Positions 34,787 to 42,904 of a stretch of 64,000 nt of DNA are shown here, in pieces; the first letter of the stretch is position 1; each line of letters starts with the position of its first letter. The notes under the pieces were generated by a model. That model saw nothing but the letters and a program-made list of their open reading frames with translations, did not search any database and was not told the DNA's origin. Source of the DNA: Smithellaceae bacterium (GTDB lineage Bacteria > Desulfobacterota > Syntrophia > Syntrophales > Smithellaceae); contig JAUYFM010000058.1 of assembly GCA_030690945.1 (NCBI GenBank), positions 36,039 through 100,038 of the forward strand, read 5' to 3'. The translations under genes were made by a program, and so were the position numbers.

Positions 34787-36649
34787 CTACCAGGCAAAGG
34801 CCTCGTCAGTAATCTCGAGAGGCGATTTCTCCGCCATTTTGACCGATTCGCAACGGGCCTTGACGGTGGTCAGGATATCATTGGCAAAGAATTTTGCGGA
34901 AGCAATTCTGCCACTGTAGAACGCGGCTTCCTTATCGCTTCTCTGCAAGCCCTTCTGCTTTCCGATGGAGCTGGCGCCATTGGCTTCGTAGATGGCGTCG
35001 AGTTTCCCCGCGGCAGTCTGGGCAGCTTCGATCAGGAAGTGGCCGACGATGACGTCTCCGAAAATTTCCAGGAATTTGCAGGCGTTCAACACGGGAAGGA
35101 GGAAATCTCCCGATTTGCCGGACTGGGCAAAGAACATGGTCAATTCGATGCAGGCATTGGAAGCTTCTTCCAAGAGCACGGCATATTTGGCAAGCTCCGG
35201 ATTGGTTTTCGCTTTAGCGATGTTTTTCTGGATGACGCCAAAGAGATTCATGACGTTGGCGCCCTTCCGCTGACCGAGTTTCCGGCCGACAAGGTCGAGG
35301 GCCTGAATACCGTTGGTTCCCTCGTAGATGGTGGCGATCTTTTCATCACGCATGTACTGCTCGACGGGATATTCCTGACAGTAACCGTATCCGCCGTAGA
35401 CGTCCATAGCCATTGAACAGACCAGGAGGCCTTTGTCCGTGGTGTAGGCCTTGACGACCGGCGTCATCAGATCCAGGAAGCCTTCCCAGTTGGCTTTTTC
35501 CTCTTCGGTCTTCGATACTTTGGACATATCCAGGCAGTAAGCGGTGAAGTAACACAGACTCCGGAGTCCTTCAACGTGCGATTTCATCCACAAGAGCTTT
35601 CTGCGAACGTCGGGATGTTTGATAATGGCGACGGCTTTGGCATCGGGGTTTTTCATTTCCCATACGGGGACACTCTGGACGCGTTCTTTGGCATAGGCTA
35701 CAGCATGCTCAAAGGCGGCCGATGCGCTGACCAGACCCTGCATACCCGTTCCAATTCGGGCTTCATTCATCATCTGGAACATGATTTTGATACCATCGCG
35801 TTCGTTGCCCAGAAGTTCGCCGATACACTTCCCGTCTTCACCAAAATTCAGCGTGGCCGTGGCCGAGCCTTTGATACCCATCTTGTGCTCAATGCCGCCG
35901 CACTTCACGTCATTGGGTTCGCCCAGAGACCCATCATCGTTGACGGTGACTTTGGGGACGATGAAAATGGAGATACCTTTCGTTCCGGCAGGATCGCCTT
36001 CGATGCGGGCCAGGACGGGGTGAATGATATTCGGGGTGAGATCGTGATCACCGGCAGAGATAAAGCATTTTGTCCCTGTGATCAGAAACCTGCCGTCGGG
36101 CAACCGTTTGGCTGTCGTCTTCAGGGCGCCGACGTCGCTGCCCGCACCCGGCTCGGTGAGGCACATCGTTCCTGTCCATTCGCCGGAGAATGTCCGGTAC
36201 ATATATTTGTTTTTCTGCTCTTCGGTACCATAGGAGTGGATAAGGCTGGCGGCTCCGTGCGTAAGGCCAGGATACATCATGAAGGCATAGTTAGCGGCGC
36301 CGAAGATTTCGATGTTGGCAAAACCTACGGCAGCGGGGATTCCCTGACCACCGACATCCGGTGAATCCATGGGGTTAAGCCATCCGCCCTCACAGAACTT
36401 CTTGAAGGGTTCGTGGAAGCACTTGGGAACGGTGACAATGCCATCTTTGATATGGCAACCTTCCTCGTCCCCTTCTTTGAAGGTCGGGGCAAGAACATTT
36501 ACAGCCAGCTTTTCGGCCTCATTCATGATCATTAACAGGTCATCTTTGGTAAAATCCTTAAAGGCCTCTGATTCAAACAGCTTTTCAATGCCCAGCTGTT
36601 CAAAAAGAACGAATTGCTGATCTCTTGTGTTTACCAATAAATTACTCAT
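34787..36649 (-). CDS. Acyl-CoA dehydrogenase, large (about 600 aa) type with C-terminal extension
   Basis: 620 aa, about 220 longer than classical ACADs because of a helical C-terminal domain (about 470-620). Core motifs: MCLTEPGAGSDVGALKTT, GIEHKMGIKGSATATLNF, GYGYCQEYPVEQYMRD and IYEGTNGIQALDL. Enzymes of this group in proteobacteria oxidise medium- or long-chain acyl-CoA or aryl-propionyl-CoA. A strong promoter lies at 36759-36787. It precedes the ADP-forming synthetase and TetR genes on the same strand but with its own promoter. Confidence 0.93.
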   Translation of the reverse strand: MSNLLVNTRDQQFVLFEQLGIEKLFESEAFKDFTKDDLLMIMNEAEKLAVNVLAPTFKEGDEEGCHIKDGIVTVPKCFHEPFKKFCEGGWLNPMDSPDVGGQGIPAAVGFANIEIFGAANYAFMMYPGLTHGAASLIHSYGTEEQKNKYMYRTFSGEWTGTMCLTEPGAGSDVGALKTTAKRLPDGRFLITGTKCFISAGDHDLTPNIIHPVLARIEGDPAGTKGISIFIVPKVTVNDDGSLGEPNDVKCGGIEHKMGIKGSATATLNFGEDGKCIGELLGNERDGIKIMFQMMNEARIGTGMQGLVSASAAFEHAVAYAKERVQSVPVWEMKNPDAKAVAIIKHPDVRRKLLWMKSHVEGLRSLCYFTAYCLDMSKVSKTEEEKANWEGFLDLMTPVVKAYTTDKGLLVCSMAMDVYGGYGYCQEYPVEQYMRDEKIATIYEGTNGIQALDLVGRKLGQRKGANVMNLFGVIQKNIAKAKTNPELAKYAVLLEEASNACIELTMFFAQSGKSGDFLLPVLNACKFLEIFGDVIVGHFLIEAAQTAAGKLDAIYEANGASSIGKQKGLQRSDKEAAFYSGRIASAKFFANDILTTVKARCESVKMAEKSPLEITDEAFAW

Positions 36650-36758
36650 AGCATACTCCCTTCCCGTGTTTTAATTTGTTATTTCAAACGTATGAAACGT
36701 TTGTTCATCTCATTGCGGCACCTGAAACAAGCATTCGATGTGGTCCTTGAACGACGGG

Positions 36759-36787
36759 ACTATACTGGCATACTGACCAGAAGTCAA
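36759..36787 (-). promoter_or_regulatory. Sigma-70 promoter of large acyl-CoA dehydrogenase gene
   Basis: Read on the minus strand: TTGACT (36787-36782) and TATAGT (36764-36759) with a 17-base spacer. Within the spacer and -35 lies TGAC CAGAA GTCA, a small palindrome whose TACTGAC half also occurs at the TetR promoter. An ATGAA-N7-TTCAT palindrome lies downstream, between promoter and start codon. Confidence 0.65.
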
Positions 36788-36867
36788 CAAAAATAAATAC
36801 ACCATGCTGTTAAAATTGTTATCAATTGGCGCAGGATAGACCGCAAAAAAATAGCGACCGCATCTAT

Positions 36868-39060
36868 TTAAATTATCTGGATATTTTCATTTTGAAATGC
36901 GCTGTATTCTACAAGCTTTGACAGGGCGGAAACCGCCCGGGGAAGGCCCTCGTAAACCGGGATACCGGCCTGCATCAGGATGCGCTCAAACACAGGAACC
37001 CATTCTCTGATTTCCGGGGACGGCTGATATTGACGCCAAACGACCATCAGGGGCTTTCCCTGAGTATGTTTTCGTCCTTCCGTGGCCAGGTAAGCGGCGA
37101 CGGTTTCAATATAAGAACCTCCCGCCGCCTTGTCGAACAGCCAATCAAAGGGAACGGAGATGATAAAATTATCGATTTCACCGCTTTCAGCAAGTAAATT
37201 GAGCACCTCGCCCAAATAAGGCAGGTGGATGAAAGCAATGACGGCGTCAATGGGATTACGGATCATAGCGCCCGCGGGCGGGATCAACTTTCTCAGTTTT
37301 TTGGTTAGTTCCGTCGAAAGAGGCGGAAGCTCCAGGCTCGATTTTGAACAATTGTCGGCCACAGAGACGCCTATGCCGCCGCCGAATCCAATCACGGTTG
37401 TTTTTCTGCCCGGCGTTTTCCCCAGGTGATGAAATGCAAGGACGACATCGCCCATTTCTTCCAGGGATTCTACCAGGACGGAGCCGGTTTGACGGAAAAA
37501 GGCCTTCCAGATCTTTTCGCCGCCGGCCAGGGAGCCTGTGTGGGAAGAAACGGCCCTGGCGCCCGATTCCGTGAGGCCGCCCTTGTAGATGATCACCGGC
37601 TTTCGGTGGTTGATCTCTTTCACCCGGGAGAGCAGGAGCCGTCCGTCTTTCACGCCCTCCAGATACATGGTGATGATCTTTGTTTCCTCGTCATAGTTCA
37701 GATAATCCAGAAAATCGGGACTGTCCAGAGTCAGAGCATTACCGTAACTGATGGACTTGCTGAAATGGATGCCGTGATGGCTTGTCAGATAATTCGTAAA
37801 ATCCTGGGCGTTGCCCCCGCTTTGACTGATCAGGGAAACAGGACCGCTTTCCGTGGAGGCGGCAGTCCAGGTCAGAAGCCTAGTTTTCGGGACATAGAAC
37901 CCCATGCAGTTTGGGCCGACAACGCGGAGGCTGCCCTCAAGAGCGATGGATTCAATTTCCTGCTGTAGCCTGATGCCTTCCTCTTCACCCGTTTCCTTAA
38001 AGCCGGAGCTGAAGATGTGAATATTCTTGTTGCCCGTGGCGACACATTCCTTCAAGGCATCCGCGACCAGGGGGCCGGGTATGGAGATGATAACCAGATC
38101 CACAGGTTCGGGCAGTGCGGAAAGATTTGGATAAGTCTTTACACCGTCGATTTCATCAACATTCGGATTGATGGGATAGAGCCTTCCCGAATAACCGAAA
38201 TTCCGCATACAACCATACATGCCGGGAAATCCGCTTACATTCGGCCTGGCGGCGCCGATCACGGCAACGGATTGGGCATGGGTCATGACGTTCAAAGCGG
38301 CACGGATTTCCGCCGCCCGCTCTTTCATTTCCGCTTCGTTTAGATTTCCGTTAACAGGAGCGATATCGCTCTCATCGAGAACAACCAGGGCGTCCACGGC
38401 CACCACTTTACCCTTCGAGGTAACGATCAGCGGATTGATGTCCACTTCCTTTATTTCCGGGTGCTCCAATCCCAAACGGGACAAACCCATGAGCACCTGC
38501 AATAGTTGGTTCCGGTCCGCCGGTGATTCGCCGCGGAAATTGCCCAGCAGCTTGTGGGAATTGATTTCTCCGATCATCTGACGCGCCTGCTTCTCATCAA
38601 ACGGAGCGATACGGAAAGTCGTATCGGCCAGCGCTTCGGTAAAAATACCACCGAGGCCGAACATGATCACCGGGCCGAACTGGGCATCCCGGAACAGTCC
38701 GGCGACAAATTCCCGGCTGCCTTGAATAAAAGGAGAAATGAGGCATCCTTCCCAGTCAACGCCTGCTGACGTTTTGATGGCGTGAAAGGCCTCGCGGATT
38801 TCTTTGGTTGATTTCAGATTCGTTTTCACCAGCCCGCGTTCGGTTTTATGCGTGAGTTTTGCGCCGTGTCCCTTGACAACAACCGGAAAGCCGATTTTTT
38901 GCGCGTACAAAATAGCTTCATTCACATTTCCAACAACCTTTTCTTTAACAACCGGCACACCATAATCACTCAACAGTTTTTTCGATTCAGCCTCCGTCAT
39001 GGACAACCGCCCTTGTGCTCTCACTCGCTTGATCAGTCTGTCTGCGCTTATCATTGTCAT
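36868..39060 (-). CDS. ADP-forming acetyl/acyl-CoA synthetase (fused beta-alpha)
   Basis: 730 aa single-chain NDP-forming acyl-CoA synthetase that conserves the thioester energy as ATP. Order: ATP-grasp domain (about 15-235; VVVKGHGAKLTHKTERG, MFGLGGIFTEAL, EVDINPLIV), then CoA-binding Rossmann domain (about 255-390; SVAVIGAARPNVSGFPG, VVGPNCMGFYVP) and ligase domain (SGARAVSSHTGSLAGG with the phospho-His region, GFGGGIGVSVAD). The start overlaps the TetR stop (ATGA). This is a typical substrate-level phosphorylation enzyme of fermenting and syntrophic anaerobes. Confidence 0.93.
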   Translation of the reverse strand: MTMISADRLIKRVRAQGRLSMTEAESKKLLSDYGVPVVKEKVVGNVNEAILYAQKIGFPVVVKGHGAKLTHKTERGLVKTNLKSTKEIREAFHAIKTSAGVDWEGCLISPFIQGSREFVAGLFRDAQFGPVIMFGLGGIFTEALADTTFRIAPFDEKQARQMIGEINSHKLLGNFRGESPADRNQLLQVLMGLSRLGLEHPEIKEVDINPLIVTSKGKVVAVDALVVLDESDIAPVNGNLNEAEMKERAAEIRAALNVMTHAQSVAVIGAARPNVSGFPGMYGCMRNFGYSGRLYPINPNVDEIDGVKTYPNLSALPEPVDLVIISIPGPLVADALKECVATGNKNIHIFSSGFKETGEEEGIRLQQEIESIALEGSLRVVGPNCMGFYVPKTRLLTWTAASTESGPVSLISQSGGNAQDFTNYLTSHHGIHFSKSISYGNALTLDSPDFLDYLNYDEETKIITMYLEGVKDGRLLLSRVKEINHRKPVIIYKGGLTESGARAVSSHTGSLAGGEKIWKAFFRQTGSVLVESLEEMGDVVLAFHHLGKTPGRKTTVIGFGGGIGVSVADNCSKSSLELPPLSTELTKKLRKLIPPAGAMIRNPIDAVIAFIHLPYLGEVLNLLAESGEIDNFIISVPFDWLFDKAAGGSYIETVAAYLATEGRKHTQGKPLMVVWRQYQPSPEIREWVPVFERILMQAGIPVYEGLPRAVSALSKLVEYSAFQNENIQII

Positions 39061-39767
39061 TTTTTCTTTCCTTTACTTTTTATTGTCATTGCGTCCGCAA
39101 TTAATGTTTCGGCCAAATGAAGTGTGTTTTCATTGAAACGCTTTTTTTTGTGGTCATAAAACTTGGTATCTTCCAGTTGGATGATACCGACAAGCGAACC
39201 CCAAATGACATCAGCCATTTCATAGACATTCACCTTCTTGATGACGCCCATCTCCATGCCGCGAGTCAGCAACTGCCTGCACAGAATAAAGTTGATGCGA
39301 CCCTTGTCATTCAAGGCACTACGGACTTCAGGTCTTAATTCGCCCATCAGTCCTTGTTGTTGAAATAATTGAATAATCCGGAACGTATCAGGGAGGAGTT
39401 CGTACCCATGGTAAAAGGATTTAAAGATCGCTGTGATCAGGCTCACCCCGTTATGGATTTTTCCTGTCAGGAGATTCTTCTCGACTTTTTGCAGTTGTTG
39501 CCGAATGTCATCGATCAAGGGCAGCATGAGGGTAAAAAAGAGATCGTCCTTGGCCTTGAAATAAAGATAGATGGTGGGCTTGGTGACCTCGGCCGCGAGC
39601 GCAATCTCATCCATTGTTGCCTTTAAATAGCCTTTTGAGGCAAAGACTTTTTTGGCGGCCTCCATGATACTCTGAATCCGCAGGGCTTTTTCACGGTCGC
39701 GTCGAAGCTGACAGACTATTTTATGTTTATCCTGTGGAATCAATCCCCAAGCCCCCGCATAGGTCAT
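39057..39767 (-). CDS. TetR/AcrR-family transcriptional regulator
   Basis: 236 aa. N-terminal helix-turn-helix: RIQSIMEAAKKVFASKGYLKA, then MDEIALAAEVTKPTIYLYFKAKDDLF. The C-terminal ligand domain is all helical and ends in a Lys-rich tail. It is translationally coupled to the downstream acyl-CoA synthetase, so it probably controls this operon and itself, perhaps in response to an acyl-CoA. A promoter and a palindrome lie upstream at 39812-39855. Confidence 0.9.
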   Translation of the reverse strand: MTYAGAWGLIPQDKHKIVCQLRRDREKALRIQSIMEAAKKVFASKGYLKATMDEIALAAEVTKPTIYLYFKAKDDLFFTLMLPLIDDIRQQLQKVEKNLLTGKIHNGVSLITAIFKSFYHGYELLPDTFRIIQLFQQQGLMGELRPEVRSALNDKGRINFILCRQLLTRGMEMGVIKKVNVYEMADVIWGSLVGIIQLEDTKFYDHKKKRFNENTLHLAETLIADAMTIKSKGKKK

Positions 39768-39811
39768 CGTTTCAATTGCTGTTCATCGATCAATGTACGA
39801 CAAAACTCAAC

Positions 39812-39855
39812 TTACTGACGGTAAAATAGTTACCAGAAGGAAAGACTCTTGTCAA
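39812..39855 (-). promoter_or_regulatory. TetR gene promoter with overlapping palindrome
   Basis: On the minus strand TTGACA (39855-39850) and TAACTA (39832-39827), 17-base spacer. TTAC TGACG GTAA (39812-39824) lies just past the -10, where an autoregulatory TetR operator would block initiation. Confidence 0.5.
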
Positions 39856-39973
39856 TAGGCGGGAACAACCGGAAGCCATATTCAACCGGTAATAAACTCA
39901 AATTACGCCTGAACGGACATCGGCAACGCACTCTATGTTTTGCGGACAACCTGTTTTTGGCCTAGACTATGAA

Positions 39974-40753
39974 TTATTTGTCAAATTTTTTCATGCCCAG
40001 CCTGCGCGCGTTTTCCTTCAGCAATTCAATCAACGTACGCGCATTGGCGGAAGGGAAATTGATTAATGCCACATAATCGCACTTGGCGATTTCGGCAATC
40101 GGTTTCCCCTGGGGATTATGAAAATTATCGATGACCATGTCGGGTTTCATCATGGCGTATTCCATCAATTTGTTCGGACTTAACTCATCCGCGTTGAAGA
40201 CGCCGATGACATCAAATCCAAGCCACTTAACCAAGGACAGCTGATGTTTCTGCACCAGAACTCTTTTTTGGCTGATTTTATTTTCTTTGGCTTGCTTTTG
40301 AATATCAGCCAATGCCCGGTCAAAGGCTTTTTCCCAAGCGGCTTCCCGTTTTTGTGTCTCCATTATTTCAGACAGGAGCCTTGCTTGCTTCTTCAGGTTG
40401 TCCGGGTCATTGGTGGTAAGAACAGCAATCAGTCTTTCCTGCGGAAACCCTGCAGCAATAGCAAGTTTTTTAACAAAAGGTTCATAGCCACCATAAATAA
40501 GCAAACGCGCAGAACGTAATTGTGCGATATCCGACGGCCGATAGTCATATTCAGTGGGATGTTTCAACTCGAAGGGCGCCAGTATGCGGACCTCATCCGC
40601 GCCGGCAGCCTCCGCTATGGCGCCTGTCCAACTGGTTGAAGCAACAACAATGATTCTATCCTCTGCATTAGTCGGGCTGGTTGACAACAAAAATCCTAAG
40701 ATTGTCAGAAAAAAGCACAAACGGGAGAGAGCAGGTTTTTTTAATGCATTCAT
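39974..40753 (-). CDS. Metal ABC transporter substrate-binding protein (ZnuA-like)
   Basis: 259 aa cluster A-I periplasmic metal-binding protein with a signal peptide (1-30, ending TNA). Metal-site candidates: His in FELKHPTEYDYRPSD, His in QKHQLSLVKWLGF and His in IDNFHNPQG. The His-rich loop typical of zinc-specific ZnuA is missing and the protein is short, so another metal is plausible. With a NikR gene at the other end of this cluster, nickel or cobalt is the better guess (inference). Confidence 0.82.
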   Translation of the reverse strand: MNALKKPALSRLCFFLTILGFLLSTSPTNAEDRIIVVASTSWTGAIAEAAGADEVRILAPFELKHPTEYDYRPSDIAQLRSARLLIYGGYEPFVKKLAIAAGFPQERLIAVLTTNDPDNLKKQARLLSEIMETQKREAAWEKAFDRALADIQKQAKENKISQKRVLVQKHQLSLVKWLGFDVIGVFNADELSPNKLMEYAMMKPDMVIDNFHNPQGKPIAEIAKCDYVALINFPSANARTLIELLKENARRLGMKKFDK

Positions 40754-40761
40754 TGGTTATT

Positions 40762-41583
40762 TCATCTCCTTATCGTCTTCACGATGTAGCCGTAAATCGC
40801 GGTCAGGCAAACCATCAGCACCGCGGCAAGCGTGATACTGGCGCCGCTCGGAAAATCATAGACCATCGAAAAAGCGACGCCTCCCACTTGTGACACAATA
40901 CCGAAAACAGCGGAAAGCAGCAACGCGCCGCGAAGACTTTTGGCTATACTGAGCGCTGCCAGGGCGGGAAGAAGAACAGCCGCGTCAATCAGCAAAACCC
41001 CGACCATGCGGATATTGACGCCAATCGCCAATCCGGTCAGCAGCAAGAGTGCATTGCGAATCCCTTTGGCCGGAACACCCAGACTTTCGGCCAACTCCTG
41101 ATTAAATAAGACCATCTGGATTTCGCGATAAAAGAGGAAGAATACGAGAATAATCAAAACGGCAAGTCCCCCGATGACCCAGACCTCCAATGTGCTTAAG
41201 GCTAGAATGCTGCCGGAAAAAAGAGCAAAAGCGTCCATGGCCGGAACACCGGCTTTATAAAATATCAGAAAGGCAAGCCCCAGGGATCCGGTCATAAAAA
41301 GCACACCGCTGACACCGGTATCCATATTTAAAAAATCGCCTGCGGGTCCAAGCAGCAAAGACGCAATGACAATCCCCGCCATGGCGCCTGCCAGAGGAGG
41401 AAACCCCAGAACCATAGCTATGGCCGCGCCCAGCAAAGCGATGTGCATCAAGGCAAATCTGATAGTCGTCAGATTCAGATTTAAAATAACAACACCCAGC
41501 AGAGAGAGCCCTGCACCGGAAAGAAAGGCGCCAATAAAAGCCTTTTGAAACAGCGGGATCGCTATAAAATCAAATAAGGACAT
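40762..41583 (-). CDS. ABC-3-type metal transporter permease (ZnuB-like)
   Basis: 273 aa, about eight transmembrane helices, ABC-3 family. Typical blocks: FIGAFLSGAGLSLLGVVILN, LAESLGVPAKGIRNALLLL (ATPase-contact loop) and VGVLLIDAAVLLPALAAL. It abuts the ATPase gene (one-base gap) and is followed 8 bases later by the binding protein. Confidence 0.9.
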   Translation of the reverse strand: MSLFDFIAIPLFQKAFIGAFLSGAGLSLLGVVILNLNLTTIRFALMHIALLGAAIAMVLGFPPLAGAMAGIVIASLLLGPAGDFLNMDTGVSGVLFMTGSLGLAFLIFYKAGVPAMDAFALFSGSILALSTLEVWVIGGLAVLIILVFFLFYREIQMVLFNQELAESLGVPAKGIRNALLLLTGLAIGVNIRMVGVLLIDAAVLLPALAALSIAKSLRGALLLSAVFGIVSQVGGVAFSMVYDFPSGASITLAAVLMVCLTAIYGYIVKTIRR

Positions 41584-42267
41584 TTATCGTTCTTCCAATC
41601 GGCCGTTCTTTAATAAAAGGATGCGGTCACTCATTACTTCCAGGTGCTCCGGATCATGACTGATCATGATCAGAGAGAGACCATGTTTCAAACGAACGGC
41701 CCTGATCAGCTCGACAATTTCCGCCTGTGATCCATGATCCAGATAAGTGCTGGGCTCGTCCAGAAGCAGGATCGGCGCTTCACGAACCAGTGCGCGGCCA
41801 ATGGATACTTTCTGCTGTTCTCCGCCGGAGAGGAGATGCACCTCCTGCCATTCCTTGTGCGACATCCCGATTTCCTGCAGAATTTCGGTTACTTTTTGAC
41901 GATCCCGCAGGGACGGACGCTTGAAAAAACCAAAACCTTTGCCCCATCTCCCCATTAAAACGGCATCATGCACGGAGACCGGCATTTTCCCGGGCGTATG
42001 CAATTGCGGAACATATCCAATCTGACGTCTCATCAGCCGTCGCACACGGGAACTGTCCAGCATTCTTCCCAGCACAGTTATGTAGCCCTCCTGCGGCGCA
42101 ATCAATCCCAGAATCAGCTTGAGTAATGTTGTTTTACCTGCGCCGTTATTTCCGGCAATGCCCAGGGCTTCGCCACGCCATACCGTTAAATCGAGTTGCT
42201 GTAAAACCTGATGACGGCCATACCCGGCAACAAGTCCGTGAATTTCGACGACTGCTTCCCGTGTCAT
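41584..42267 (-). CDS. Metal ABC transporter ATPase (ZnuC-like)
   Basis: 227 aa. Walker A GNNGAGKTT, the metal-ABC motif IGYVPQLHTP, signature LLSGGEQQKVSIGRALVREAP, Walker B LLLDEPSTYLD, and ISHDPEHL. ATG 42267 overlaps the methyltransferase stop in an ATGA; a longer frame reading from 42333 runs inside that gene and is rejected. Supplies ATP to the permease at 40762. Confidence 0.92.
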   Translation of the reverse strand: MTREAVVEIHGLVAGYGRHQVLQQLDLTVWRGEALGIAGNNGAGKTTLLKLILGLIAPQEGYITVLGRMLDSSRVRRLMRRQIGYVPQLHTPGKMPVSVHDAVLMGRWGKGFGFFKRPSLRDRQKVTEILQEIGMSHKEWQEVHLLSGGEQQKVSIGRALVREAPILLLDEPSTYLDHGSQAEIVELIRAVRLKHGLSLIMISHDPEHLEVMSDRILLLKNGRLEER

Positions 42268-42884
42268 ATCTTCTCCGCAATCAGATAAAACTCCGTTGAG
42301 TCGTCGCGCCATTCTTTTACACGGAATCCACAACCGGCGATGGTTTCGGATAAAATCATCACGGGATCCAGCAGGTCCTGCCGAATCAGATCGTGAGATG
42401 ATGAGCCATGGATTTTGTTGATGAACTGTCTGCCCGCAAAATGGTTGACGGCCAGGATGCCCCCTTTTTTCAACACGCGTTGCAGTTGAGACAAGGCCAA
42501 CGGTTTGTTATGAAAATGCGGATAAACACCATTGCAGACAGTAATATCAACCGTGGAATCGTGCAGATTCAACAAATGGACATCTCCATGCAAAATCTCT
42601 AACTTGGCGCCGAATCGGGAAGAATACTTTCCCCGCAGTTTTTCCAGCATACCTACCGATAAATCCATGGCAATCATCCTGGCTGGATGGAAAGAAAAAA
42701 TGTGCGGGATGAGCATGCCGGTCCCTGTTCCAACATCCAACACGGTTTTCTCCGAATCAATGTTCAGTTTCCGAAGAAAGGTCAACACCAATTCCGGCTC
42801 GGGAGACGGGCCGTGAGTATCCCAGCTATCTGAAAACTCATCAAAAAATTTTGCCCGTGCTAAATCAACTTTTACTTCTTGCAT
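42264..42884 (-). CDS. SAM-dependent methyltransferase in metal-uptake operon
   Basis: 206 aa class I methyltransferase. Motif I is VLDVGTGTGMLIPHI (near 41-55), the acidic residue after strand 2 is MIAMDLS, and the post-motif LEILHGDVHLLNLHD is present. The last strand FRVKEWRDDSTEFYLIAEK is typical of UbiE-like folds. It is embedded between the TonB receptor and the ABC ATPase with a 4-base overlap, so it is part of the uptake system. It could modify a metallophore or a metal-responsive ligand; this is inference. Confidence 0.85.
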   Translation of the reverse strand: MQEVKVDLARAKFFDEFSDSWDTHGPSPEPELVLTFLRKLNIDSEKTVLDVGTGTGMLIPHIFSFHPARMIAMDLSVGMLEKLRGKYSSRFGAKLEILHGDVHLLNLHDSTVDITVCNGVYPHFHNKPLALSQLQRVLKKGGILAVNHFAGRQFINKIHGSSSHDLIRQDLLDPVMILSETIAGCGFRVKEWRDDSTEFYLIAEKI

Positions 42885-42904
42885 TTAAATCCACCTTATT
42901 ATTT

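Noticed and set aside
35576..36364. 262-codon plus-strand open frame inside the large acyl-CoA dehydrogenase gene
   Set aside because: It is antisense to a fully conserved coding sequence, has no ribosome site or domain, and arises from codon bias.
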